A DNA stretch of 9,929 nt from Acidobacteriota bacterium (GTDB lineage: Bacteria > Acidobacteriota > Vicinamibacteria > Vicinamibacterales > UBA2999). The stretch is from contig JABFRY010000516.1 of NCBI GenBank assembly GCA_013140955.1, positions 1 through 9,929 on the forward strand, written 5' to 3'. The first letter of the stretch is position 1, and each line of letters starts with the position of its first letter. A program made the translations under genes and the position numbers. Of this stretch, positions 1 to 5,930 are shown in pieces. Under the pieces are notes generated by a model. The model worked only from the letters and a program-made list of their open reading frames with translations. It ran no database searches and was not told where the DNA came from.

Positions 1-431
1 TGGGGCTCACGGCGGGGCAGGCCATCTCCGGCTTCAAGGTGGACGTAGCCTTCATCGGGTCCTGCACCAACGGTCGGCTCTCGGATCTTCGCGAGGCGGC
101 GCGCATCGTGCGTGGTCGCCGCGTGGCCCCGCACGTGCGGGCGCTGGTGGTGCCCGGGTCGGCGGGCGTCCGGGCCCAGGCCGAGAAGGAAGGACTCGAC
201 GAGATCTTCCGGTCCGCCGGCTTCGAGTGGCGGGCCGCGGGCTGCTCGATGTGCCTCGGCATGAATCCGGACCGGCTCGTGGGGAGCGAGGTGTGCGCCG
301 CGTCCTCCAACCGGAACTTCAAGGGCCGGCAGGGGAGCCCGACGGGACGCACGCTGCTGATGAGCCCCGCGATGGTCGCCGCCGCGGCCGTGGCGGGCGA
401 GGTCACCGACGTCAGGGAGATGCTGCAGTAA
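1..431 (+). CDS. leuC: 3-isopropylmalate dehydratase large subunit, C-terminal end (5' truncated by window)
   Basis: This is the C-terminal part of the large subunit of isopropylmalate isomerase, the aconitase-family 4Fe-4S enzyme that converts 2-isopropylmalate to 3-isopropylmalate with LeuD in leucine synthesis. The open frame enters from the left edge (first full codon at 3) and ends in TAA at 429-431. Visible family hallmarks are IGSCTNGR (first cluster cysteine, about codons 19-26 of the visible part), GCSMCLGMNPD with the two remaining cluster cysteines, and SSNRNFKGRQG followed by SPTGRTLLMSPAMVAAAA, the usual LeuC C-terminal substrate-binding stretch. All three cluster cysteines are present. 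The stop overlaps the leuD start by one base (TAATG), so the two subunits are probably translationally coupled and made in equal amounts. Identity is certain; the upstream promoter and N-terminus lie outside the window. Confidence 0.97.
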   Translation, partial: GLTAGQAISGFKVDVAFIGSCTNGRLSDLREAARIVRGRRVAPHVRALVVPGSAGVRAQAEKEGLDEIFRSAGFEWRAAGCSMCLGMNPDRLVGSEVCAASSNRNFKGRQGSPTGRTLLMSPAMVAAAAVAGEVTDVREMLQ

Positions 432-1039
432 TGGCCATCCAGCCGATCACGCTCGTCGAGGGGCGCGGATTGCCGCTCCGCGGAGACGACATCGACACCG
501 ACCGCATCATTCCCGCGCGCTTCCTGCGGACGGTGACGTTCCTGGGTCTCGACCGCCACCTGTTCGAGGACGACCGGAAGGCGCCGGGCCATCCGCTCGA
601 CGACCCCCGCTATCAGGGCGCCCGTGTCCTGGTGGTGAACAAGAACTTCGGATGCGGCTCGTCCCGGGAGCACGCCCCCCAGGCCCTGCACGAGTGGGGC
701 ATCCGGGCCGTGGTGGGTGAGTCGTTCTCGGAGATCTTCTTCGGCAACGCCGCGATGATCGGGTTGCCGTGCGTCAGCGCGTCGCAGGACGACGTGCGGG
801 AACTGCTGACGCTGGTGGAGCGCGTGCCGGAGACGGTGGTCACCGTGGACCTCCAGCACGACGTCTGCACGGCCGGCGCGCGGCGCGTGGCGGTGCGGAT
901 GCCGGCCCGGACGCGGGAGGCGCTGCTGACCGGGGCCTGGGACTCCACCGGGCTCCTGCGCGACCGGTTCGAGGAGGTGGAGGCCACGGCGGCCCGCCTG
1001 CCGTACGTCAGCGGGTTTTCTTCCCCTCCAACAGCGTGA
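431..1039 (+). CDS. leuD: 3-isopropylmalate dehydratase small subunit
   Basis: Small, swivelling subunit of isopropylmalate isomerase, partner of the leuC product. The protein is 202 aa, close to the usual ~200. The start is the ATG at 431 that shares its A with the leuC stop TAA; the frame is open further upstream but that part only shadows leuC. Hallmarks are GDDIDTDRIIPARFL near residues 17-31, the binding loop NFGCGSSREHAPQAL near residues 70-84, and GESFSEIFFGNA, all typical LeuD. Downstream the last 32 bp overlap the 3' end of the convergent LysR-type gene, so the final LeuD residues (roughly SGFSSPPTA) are encoded opposite the LysR C-terminus. There is no room for a terminator between them. 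LeuD C-termini vary, so the overlap probably costs nothing in function. Confidence 0.96.
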   Translation: MAIQPITLVEGRGLPLRGDDIDTDRIIPARFLRTVTFLGLDRHLFEDDRKAPGHPLDDPRYQGARVLVVNKNFGCGSSREHAPQALHEWGIRAVVGESFSEIFFGNAAMIGLPCVSASQDDVRELLTLVERVPETVVTVDLQHDVCTAGARRVAVRMPARTREALLTGAWDSTGLLRDRFEEVEATAARLPYVSGFSSPPTA

Positions 1040-1892
1040 GGAATGCGCTCGCCGCATGCGAGCGCTCGCCGTCGCGTCGATAGATGACGCGCAGCTGCCG
1101 GCGCATCCGGACCTCCGGCACCGCCAGCGCCACCAGTTCCCCGCGCTCGATCTCCGATTCCGCGCAGCGCCGTGGCAGCAGGGCCACGCCGAGCTGCATC
1201 GCGACCGCCCGCTTGATGCCTTCGAGGCTGGGCAGCGACACCAGGATGTTGGCGGGGATGTGGTGCTGCTCGAACAGCCGCAGCACCCGGTCGCGCGCGT
1301 GCGAGGGATCGTTATGGGCGATGACCGTCTGCCGGGCGCACTCCGAGAGCGTCACCTCGCCGCTCTCCGCGAGCGGATGCGAGGGATGCACCAGCATCAC
1401 CAGTTCGTCCTGGCCCAGCACGATCGCGCTCAGCTTGGGTTCGGCGGGCTGGAACGTCAGCAGGCCGAAGTCCAGGCCTCCCTGGGCCACCTCCGCCCCG
1501 ACCTGGCGGGCGCGTGTGCGGCGGACGTCCACGTGCACGAGGGGGTGCGCCGCGCGGAACGCGGCGATGAAGGGCAGCAGGGCCGTGACCGACGCCTCGT
1601 TGGCCCCGATGAGCACCCGTCCCCGCCGCAGGTCGCGCAGATCCCGGACCGCGGCTTCGGCTTCGTCGGACAGGCGGACCAGGCGGTCGCCGTACTCCCG
1701 CAGGAGGCGGCCGGCTTCGGTGAGCGTCGCGTCCTTGGTGGCCCGGTCGAACAGCCGCTCGCCCACGCTGTCCTCCAGGCGCCTGACCGCCTGGGACACA
1801 GCGGGCTGCGTACGGTGGAGCTTCATGGCGGCTCTGGAGAAGCTCCTTTCGGCCGCAACCCTCAGGAAAACGCGCAATTCACTCAGTTCCAC
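1008..1892 (-). CDS. LysR-family transcriptional regulator next to leuA and leuD
   Basis: A 294-aa LysR-type regulator. Residues 1-60 form the winged helix-turn-helix (ELSELRVFLRVAAERSFSRA, then TQPAVSQAVRRLEDSVGERLF), the linker helix follows to about 87, and residues 88-290 are the periplasmic-binding-protein-like effector domain (GRVLIGANEA, then a second lobe with MLVHPSHPLAE). The GTG start at 1892 is chosen because the protein then begins exactly where LysR proteins begin, and GGAG sits five bases upstream. It is divergent from leuA across an AT-rich gap with a T-N11-A dyad and convergent with leuD. LysR proteins typically control the divergent gene and themselves, so leuA is the likely target, with 2-isopropylmalate or leucine as possible effector. 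Target and ligand are inference; the family call is firm. Confidence 0.93.
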   Translation of the reverse strand: MELSELRVFLRVAAERSFSRAAMKLHRTQPAVSQAVRRLEDSVGERLFDRATKDATLTEAGRLLREYGDRLVRLSDEAEAAVRDLRDLRRGRVLIGANEASVTALLPFIAAFRAAHPLVHVDVRRTRARQVGAEVAQGGLDFGLLTFQPAEPKLSAIVLGQDELVMLVHPSHPLAESGEVTLSECARQTVIAHNDPSHARDRVLRLFEQHHIPANILVSLPSLEGIKRAVAMQLGVALLPRRCAESEIERGELVALAVPEVRMRRQLRVIYRRDGERSHAASAFLTLLEGKKTR

Positions 1893-1927
1893 TGTAGCTC
1901 CAACCTATAACGAAGAGTGATTCAAGT

Positions 1928-1955
1928 AGAATAATTATCATTTTGACATTATCAA
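1928..1955 (-). promoter_or_regulatory. Candidate promoter of the LysR gene
   Basis: Reading the minus strand, TTGATA (1955-1950) is followed after 16 bases by TATTCT (1933-1928), a 5/6 and 4/6 match to sigma-70 boxes. This would start transcription near 1920, about 28 bases before the GTG. It lies in a stretch strikingly AT-rich against its surroundings and interleaves with the leuA -35 box. It is a visual match only. Confidence 0.4.
1943..1955. promoter_or_regulatory. LysR-type operator candidate (T-N11-A dyad)
   Basis: TTGACATTATCAA is a T-N11-A element with TTGA/TCAA arms, the classical LysR recognition shape. It sits over the leuA -35 and the start of the opposed lysR promoter. The heptamer ATTATCA also occurs twice in direct orientation, at 1934-1940 and 1948-1954, and ATAAT/ATTAT form a second weak dyad (1931-1935 and 1948-1952). 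Confidence 0.45.
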
Positions 1956-1972
1956 GCGCCCTCGCGTCTACT
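1943..1972 (+). promoter_or_regulatory. Candidate leuA promoter
   Basis: A perfect -35 TTGACA at 1943-1948 is followed after 18 bases by TCTACT at 1967-1972 (4/6 to TATAAT). The start site would be near 1979, leaving a leader of about 15 bases, too short for an attenuator or riboswitch. The -35 coincides with the LysR-type dyad. Confidence 0.45.
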
Positions 1973-1982
1973 GACATGCAGG

Positions 1983-1987
1983 GGAGG
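1983..1987 (+). promoter_or_regulatory. Shine-Dalgarno of leuA, decides the start
   Basis: GGAGG six bases before the ATG at 1994. It favours that ATG over the earlier in-frame ATG at 1976 and TTG at 1943; the latter lies inside the promoter. Confidence 0.8.
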
Positions 1988-1993
1988 TTTCCG

Positions 1994-3241
1994 ATGTCCG
2001 CACAGGAGCAGGTCAGGATTTTCGACACCACGCTGCGAGACGGCGAACAGGCGCCCGGCTTCTCGCTTCGTCCTGCCGAGAAGCTGCTCCTGGCCCGCCA
2101 GCTCGACGCCCTGGGCGTGGACATCATCGAGGCCGGATTTCCCATCGCCTCGCCCGCCGACGCGGAAGCCGTCCGGCAGATCGCGACCGAGGTGCGGCGC
2201 CCCGTGATCGCGTGTCTCGCCCGTGCGCATCGTGCCGACCTCGAGCGGGCCGCGTGGGCGCTCGAGCCCGCGGCGCAGGGACGCATCCACACGTTCATCG
2301 CTACCTCCGACCTCCACCTGCAGGCGAAGCTCCGCATCTCGCGCGAACAGTGCATCGAGGCGGCGGTGGACGCCGTGCGGTTCGCCCGCCAGCACACGGC
2401 GGACGTGCAGTTCTCGGCCGAGGACGCCACGCGGAGTGATTTCGACTTCCTCTGCCGCGTCGTCGAGGCGGTGATTCGCGCGGGCGCGACGACGATCAAC
2501 CTGCCGGATACGGTTGGCTATGCCATGCCCGACGAACTCCGCGACTTCTTCGTGCGGATTCGCGAGCGCGTGGACGGGGCCGACCGGGTGGTCTTCAGCG
2601 CCCATTGCCACGACGATCTCGGCGTGGGCGTGGCCAACTCGCTGGCGGCTATGCAGGGCGGCGCCCGACAGGTGGAGTGCACCATCAACGGCATCGGCGA
2701 GCGGGCCGGCAACGCCGCGCTCGAGGAGATCGTGATGGCCCTCCGGGTACGAGGCGACCGCAATCCCTTCACCGTGGCCATCGAACCCCGGCAGCTGTAT
2801 CCCTCGAGCGAGCTGCTGACGCGGCTCACCGGCCAGTCCGTGCAGGTCAACAAGGCCGTCGTCGGCCGCAACGCGTTCTCCCACGAGGCCGGCATCCACC
2901 AGGACGGCGTTCTGAAGGATCGGCGGACCTACGAGATCATGCGGGCCGAGGACGTGGGCGCGCCCTGGAATCCCCTCGTACTGGGCAAGCACTCAGGACG
3001 CCACGCGGTGGCGAAGCGCTGCAGCGACCTGGGCCTGGGGGTGTCGTCGGAGGAACTCCCCGACGTCTATCGCGCACTGATGACGGTGGCCGACGAGCGG
3101 AAGGTGCTGACCGAGGCCGACATCCGGCAGGTCGTCGAGGCCGTGCGTGCCGCAGCCCGTTCGGCGGCGGGCGACCCGGTGGACGTGGCGGCAGCCGCCG
3201 TGTCGGCCATGCACGAGTCGGGCTACGGCCACGGCGTCTGA
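1994..3241 (+). CDS. leuA: 2-isopropylmalate synthase, short form without regulatory domain
   Basis: This enzyme condenses acetyl-CoA with 2-oxoisovalerate, the committed step of leucine synthesis. Residues 7-275 form the TIM barrel: DTTLRDGEQAPGFS (residues 11-24, with R15 and metal ligand D16), the metal motif HCHDD at 204-208, and the family signature NGIGERAGNAALEE at 232-245. Residues 290-380 carry the linker subdomains with NAFSHEAGIHQDG (293-305), TYEIM and LVLGKHSGRHA (328-338). The protein ends at residue 415, whereas LeuA with the allosteric LeuA_dimer domain is usually 500 or more. After residue 380 there is only an Ala-rich tail ending in GYGHGV, and no other frame downstream reads like the missing domain. 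Homocitrate or citramalate synthase are alternatives, but the signatures and the leuCD neighbours favour LeuA. Leucine feedback inhibition is probably absent or works differently. Confidence 0.9.
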   Translation: MSAQEQVRIFDTTLRDGEQAPGFSLRPAEKLLLARQLDALGVDIIEAGFPIASPADAEAVRQIATEVRRPVIACLARAHRADLERAAWALEPAAQGRIHTFIATSDLHLQAKLRISREQCIEAAVDAVRFARQHTADVQFSAEDATRSDFDFLCRVVEAVIRAGATTINLPDTVGYAMPDELRDFFVRIRERVDGADRVVFSAHCHDDLGVGVANSLAAMQGGARQVECTINGIGERAGNAALEEIVMALRVRGDRNPFTVAIEPRQLYPSSELLTRLTGQSVQVNKAVVGRNAFSHEAGIHQDGVLKDRRTYEIMRAEDVGAPWNPLVLGKHSGRHAVAKRCSDLGLGVSSEELPDVYRALMTVADERKVLTEADIRQVVEAVRAAARSAAGDPVDVAAAAVSAMHESGYGHGV

Positions 3242-3259
3242 GCACAGGCCCACGCGCCC

Positions 3260-3280
3260 GGCCTGCGCCGTCCGCAGGCC
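3260..3280. terminator. Hairpin after leuA, possible bidirectional terminator
   Basis: GGCCTGCG (3260-3267) pairs perfectly with CGCAGGCC (3273-3280) around a five-base loop, starting 19 bases after the leuA stop. A second perfect 7-bp stem, GGCCTGC/GCAGGCC, is at 3294-3314. Neither is followed by a T-run, so this is a terminator by position and stem only. The stems are a by-product of the tandem repeat. Confidence 0.4.
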
Positions 3281-3371
3281 TACGCTATCCGCAGGCCTGC
3301 ACTATCCGCAGGCCTGCACTGTCCCGAAGGCCTGCACTGTCCCGAAGGCTTACGCCGTGCCGGGCCTGTAG
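3260..3371. repeat. Tandem array of a 17-18 bp hairpin-forming unit
   Basis: About six and a half head-to-tail copies begin with GGCCT: 3260-3276, 3277-3293 and 3294-3310 (17 bp each), 3311-3328 and 3329-3346 (18 bp, identical to each other), 3347-3362 (16 bp, diverged) and a partial from 3363. The consensus is near GGCCTGCACTATCCGCA. Each junction makes an AGGCCT-type core; GCAGGCCTGC at 3291-3300 and 3308-3317 are perfect palindromes. The array fills the gap between convergent leuA and the winged-helix gene and includes the latter's stop codon. No direct repeats or spacers of CRISPR type are present. Confidence 0.88.
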
Positions 3372-3583
3372 TAGCACCCCCTCGGGTTCCGTGTCAGGAA
3401 CCGTCGATCCACCAGCTGACTGAGCAGGTCCCTGGCTCGCGTGACGTCGAGGTGCCAGAGCCGCGCGGCCTGCTCGCAGGTGAGGGTGAGGCCCGGCAGT
3501 TCCCGGAACTCGCCCAGGATCCGCTGGAGTTCTCCGTCGTGGACGGGATCGGACGACGACGCAGGGGTCTGTTCGTGGTGCAT
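3350..3583 (-). CDS. Small winged helix-turn-helix protein of unknown role
   Basis: A 77-aa protein. After a polar N-terminus (residues 1-16), residues 17-73 look like one compact winged helix: helix 1 GELQRILGEFREL, then TLTCEQAARLWHL and VTRARDLLSQLVDRRFL as helices 2 and 3 (residues 34-63), and a wing TRNPRGCYYRP (64-74). The pattern of small single-domain proteins with a PGL.LT..QAARLW motif is familiar to me from acidobacteria and proteobacteria, but I know of no function. The ATG at 3583 is preceded by GAGG seven bases upstream (minus strand). It lies 95 bp downstream of htrA on the same strand, so it may be last in an hsp20-htrA transcript, or have its own promoter with the nested palindrome at 3601-3622. 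The stop codon sits in the tandem-repeat array. An overlapping longer minus-strand frame at 3285-3620 is not supported. Confidence 0.7.
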   Translation of the reverse strand: MHHEQTPASSSDPVHDGELQRILGEFRELPGLTLTCEQAARLWHLDVTRARDLLSQLVDRRFLTRNPRGCYYRPGTA

Positions 3584-3600
3584 GGGGCCGCCTCGCGGGG

Positions 3601-3622
3601 ACGCTGATGTCAGCGTGCACGC
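3601..3622. promoter_or_regulatory. Nested palindrome upstream of the winged-helix gene
   Basis: ACGCTGA (3601-3607) and TCAGCGT (3610-3616) are perfect 7-bp inverted arms around TG. Overlapping them, GCGTGCACGC (3613-3622) is a perfect 10-bp palindrome. The element lies 18 to 39 bases upstream of the start codon at 3583, where an operator or a 5' leader hairpin would lie, and after the htrA stop, where a terminator stem could lie. No T-run follows on the minus strand. Confidence 0.35.
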
Positions 3623-3678
3623 GGGGTGCGACGCGGCGATGACGGGCAGGGAAATACCGGGCGAAGCACCCAGGCGGA

Positions 3679-4866
3679 TCAGGCGCCGGGCGAGCGGCGT
3701 TCCACCGGGACCTGCAGCTGGACGCGACGTCCTTCGCGGACGACCGTGACCGTGGCCGTCGAGCCGATGGGCGCGTCCTGCACGAGCCGCGAAAATCGTC
3801 CCACGTCCTCGATGGGCGTGCCGTTCACGTCCACGATGATGTCACCGGGCCGCATGCCACCTTCGTACGCAGCCGAGTCGCGGCGCATCCGGGCCACCAG
3901 CACGCCGCGCGCATCCGGTGCGCCGAGTTCGGTGGCGATCTGGGTCGTGACGGGCGTCACTTCCACGTAGCCAATCGATCCCCGCCGGACCTCGCCGTAG
4001 CGCGTGAGATCGTCGACCACCCGGCGTGCGAGGTTGCTGGGCACGGCGAAGCCGATGCCCTGGTAACCGCCGCTCTGGCTGAAGATGGCCGTGTTGATCC
4101 CGACGAGCTCGCCCTGTCCATTGACGAGCGCCCCGCCGGAGTTGCCCGGATTGATGGCCGCGTCGGTCTGGATCCATTCCTCGTAGGCGGCGATGCCCAC
4201 GTTGCTGCGGCCCACGGCCGACACGATGCCCAGCGACACGCTCTGATTGAGCTGGAACGGGTTCCCGATGGCGAGGACCCACTCGGCCACCTTGAGGCTC
4301 GAGGAGTCGCCCCACGGGATCGTGGGCAGCCCCGTCGCCTCCACCTTCAGGAGCGCGAGATCGGTAGCCGCGTCCAGGCCCACGATCTGCGCCGGCAGCT
4401 CCCGCCGATCGCCGAGCACGACCGTCACGGCGGGCAACTGCTCCAGCGGGCGCCCGCCGCCGGCGACGACGTGGTTGTTGGTCAGGATGTAGCCGTCCTC
4501 GCTCACGACGACACCCGAACCCAGACTGCTTTCGACGCCGCGCCGGGTGCCGAACATGTCGTTGCCGTCGCCGAAGAAGTAGCGGAAGAACGGATCGTTG
4601 GCGAACGGCGAGTCGGGGCGCTGCACCACCTGCAGCGAGGAGATGTTGATCACCGCCGGCACGGTGCGTTCGGCCACGCGCGTGAAGTCCGGCAGGGTGC
4701 CCGCGGCAGGCAGGGCGATCGGCCCTGGGGCTCCGGCCGGCGTGGCGGGCGCAGTGTCCTGTGCGGCCACCGTGTCCACCTCGTGCAGGCGGGCGGTGAT
4801 GACCAGGCCCACGGCAAAGCCACAGGCCAGCAGGAGCACCGCCAGGATCAGGCGTCGTGCGGTCAC
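3679..4866 (-). CDS. HtrA/Deg-family serine protease with one PDZ domain
   Basis: An exported or membrane-anchored trypsin-like protease and chaperone of the DegS/HtrA type, acting on misfolded envelope proteins. The 395-aa product has a basic N-terminus (TARR) and a hydrophobic segment at residues 6-24, either a signal peptide or an anchor, then an Ala/Pro-rich linker to about 57. The protease domain spans about 60-285 with the full triad: H132 in TNNHVV, D169 in ATDLALLKV, S243 in NPGNSGGAL. A single PDZ domain covers about 295-390 (GVLVARMRRDSAAYEGGMRPGDIIVDVNG). A flexible FFGDGND stretch near 97-103 matches the LA loop region. The GTG start is three bases after the hsp20 stop, so translation is probably coupled; a weak AGGTG lies within the hsp20 end. 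One PDZ fits DegS-like or generic bacterial HtrA rather than two-PDZ DegP. Confidence 0.94.
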   Translation of the reverse strand: MTARRLILAVLLLACGFAVGLVITARLHEVDTVAAQDTAPATPAGAPGPIALPAAGTLPDFTRVAERTVPAVINISSLQVVQRPDSPFANDPFFRYFFGDGNDMFGTRRGVESSLGSGVVVSEDGYILTNNHVVAGGGRPLEQLPAVTVVLGDRRELPAQIVGLDAATDLALLKVEATGLPTIPWGDSSSLKVAEWVLAIGNPFQLNQSVSLGIVSAVGRSNVGIAAYEEWIQTDAAINPGNSGGALVNGQGELVGINTAIFSQSGGYQGIGFAVPSNLARRVVDDLTRYGEVRRGSIGYVEVTPVTTQIATELGAPDARGVLVARMRRDSAAYEGGMRPGDIIVDVNGTPIEDVGRFSRLVQDAPIGSTATVTVVREGRRVQLQVPVERRSPGA

Positions 4867-4869
4867 GAC

Positions 4870-5286
4870 TCAGAGCACCTGGATGCGCCGCGCGGTGGCG
4901 GTGGACGCCTTGGGGCAGGAGATGGTCAGCAGGCCGTCCTTCAGGTCGGCCTCGATGGCCTCACCGTCCACGGGCAGTGGCAGGTGGAACGTGCGGGTGA
5001 AGGAGCCGTGGCCCCGCTCGATCCGGTGGAACTGTTCGCAGGTGGTCGCGCGCTCCCGCCGGACGCCCGCGATCGTGAGGTCCCCGTCGCGCAGGCTGAT
5101 CTCCAGGTCGCTGCGCACGAGTCCCGGCACCTCCGCGGTGATGACGTAGCGATCCGCCGTCTCGCGCACGTCCACCGGCGGTACCCAGCCACCGGGCCCC
5201 GCGGCAAACGGATCGAGACGCTGATGGATGGCGAGCAGGTCGCGGACCGGATCCCAGCGGGCGAAGGCCACGGGAAATCCTAGCAT
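4870..5286 (-). CDS. Hsp20/alpha-crystallin small heat-shock protein
   Basis: A cytoplasmic ATP-independent holdase that keeps unfolding proteins soluble. From the ATG at 5286 it is 138 aa, near the usual 140-150. The N-terminal arm (residues 1-33, with a WDPVRDLLAIHQRLD segment typical of the family) is followed by the alpha-crystallin domain (about 34-130): PPVDVRETADRYVITAEVPG, GDLTIAGVRRER, HGSFTRTFHLPLPV, and the GVL-like DLKDGLLTISCPK. The C-terminal I-x-I/V motif is IQV, just before the end. An in-frame ATG at 5352 would add 22 residues that look unlike the family and would run across the efp start and promoter, so 5286 is preferred. No clear Shine-Dalgarno is visible. It leads an operon with htrA and is divergent from efp across 44 bp. 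Confidence 0.93.
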   Translation of the reverse strand: MLGFPVAFARWDPVRDLLAIHQRLDPFAAGPGGWVPPVDVRETADRYVITAEVPGLVRSDLEISLRDGDLTIAGVRRERATTCEQFHRIERGHGSFTRTFHLPLPVDGEAIEADLKDGLLTISCPKASTATARRIQVL

Positions 5287-5298
5287 ATGGCCGCGGTG

Positions 5299-5307
5299 TG
5301 CTACGAT
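5299..5307 (+). promoter_or_regulatory. Candidate extended -10 promoter of efp
   Basis: TGCTACGAT gives a TGn extension plus TACGAT (4/6 to TATAAT), 23 bases before the efp ATG. No recognisable -35 lies 17 bases upstream. It sits in the 44-bp gap between the divergent hsp20 and efp starts. It is a visual match only. Confidence 0.35.
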
Positions 5308-5330
5308 CGACGGGTTCTGGCGAACCCCAC

Positions 5331-5894
5331 ATGGCTTCCATACAGGCGACACGTCTCAAGAAGGGCATGCTGGTCAAAGTGCAACAGGATCTTTTCAGGG
5401 TCCTCGAGCTCCAGCACGTCACCCCGGGCAACCTCCGCGGCTTCGTCCGCGTCAAGTTCCGCAACATCAGGAACGGGAGCCTCTCGGACCAGAAACTCCG
5501 GTCCGAGGACACGCTCGACCGGGCCACGCTGGACGAGCGGGAGATGCAGTACCTGTATCAGGACGGCGACGCGTACTGCTTCATGGACACGTCCTCGTAC
5601 GAACAGCAGCACATCTCATCGGAGGCGCTCGGCGACTCGGTCCAGTACCTGAAGGCCGAGATGACGATCACGGTGGAGTTCTACGGCAGCGAGCCCGTGG
5701 GCATCGAACTGCCGCCGACCGTGGACCTGCAGGTCACCGACACGGCGCCGGGCATCAAGGGCGCGACGGCCAGCGCCCAGGTGAAGCCGGCCACCCTCGA
5801 GACGGGGCTGGTCGTCCAGGTGCCCCCCTTCGTCAATACCGGCGACCTCATTCGCGTCAGCACCGACACGGGCGAGTACCTGTCGCGCGCCTGA
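5331..5894 (+). CDS. efp: Translation elongation factor P
   Basis: EF-P binds between the P and E sites of stalled ribosomes and rescues polyproline synthesis. The 187-aa product has the standard three beta-barrel layout: the KOW-like N domain (residues 1-63, starting ASIQATRLKKGMLVKV), the OB domain (about 64-125, MQYLYQDGDAYCFMDTSSYEQ), and the C domain (about 130-187) with the signature TDTAPGIKGATAS followed by VKPATLETGLVVQVPPFV. The loop that reaches the peptidyl-transferase centre reads TPGNLRGFV at residues 31-39: position 34, lysine in E. coli and the site of beta-lysylation, is Asn here, with Arg at 36. No EpmA, EpmB or EarP gene is visible. The ATG at 5331 matches the usual N-terminus, although no good Shine-Dalgarno precedes it. 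Confidence 0.95.
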   Translation: MASIQATRLKKGMLVKVQQDLFRVLELQHVTPGNLRGFVRVKFRNIRNGSLSDQKLRSEDTLDRATLDEREMQYLYQDGDAYCFMDTSSYEQQHISSEALGDSVQYLKAEMTITVEFYGSEPVGIELPPTVDLQVTDTAPGIKGATASAQVKPATLETGLVVQVPPFVNTGDLIRVSTDTGEYLSRA

Positions 5895-5930
5895 CGCCAG
5901 GGACGGGCCGACCCGCCCGCGCTTCACGCC

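Noticed and set aside
1056..1910. Long plus-strand open frames of about 280 codons opposite lysR (1056-1910 and 1084-1920)
   Set aside because: They are antisense shadows in GC-rich DNA, with Arg/Ser- or His/Gln-rich compositions and no family features, while the minus strand gives a complete LysR protein.
1943..1993. Upstream leuA starts (TTG 1943, ATG 1976) or a leucine leader peptide
   Set aside because: GGAGG is positioned for the ATG at 1994, and the predicted transcript leader is too short for attenuation.
1952..2992. A 346-codon minus-strand frame opposite leuA
   Set aside because: It mirrors leuA codons, has no recognisable motif and would cover the leuA ribosome-binding site. The shorter minus frame 1879-2499 is rejected for the same reason.
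3242..3349. A frameshifted remnant of the LeuA regulatory domain downstream of leuA
   Set aside because: All three forward frames here read as repeat-derived or Arg/Pro-rich sequence, with nothing like the LeuA_dimer domain.
3260..3371. CRISPR array
   Set aside because: Units are 17-18 bp with no unique spacers, and there are no cas genes nearby; this is a tandem minisatellite.
3285..3620. Alternative 111-codon minus-strand gene overlapping the 77-aa winged-helix gene
   Set aside because: Its sequence is Arg/Pro-rich, its end is just translated repeat units, and the other frame has a coherent winged-helix pattern with a Shine-Dalgarno.
5287..5352. N-terminal extension of Hsp20 to an ATG at 5352
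   Set aside because: The 22 added residues do not resemble the family and would run through the efp start and promoter.
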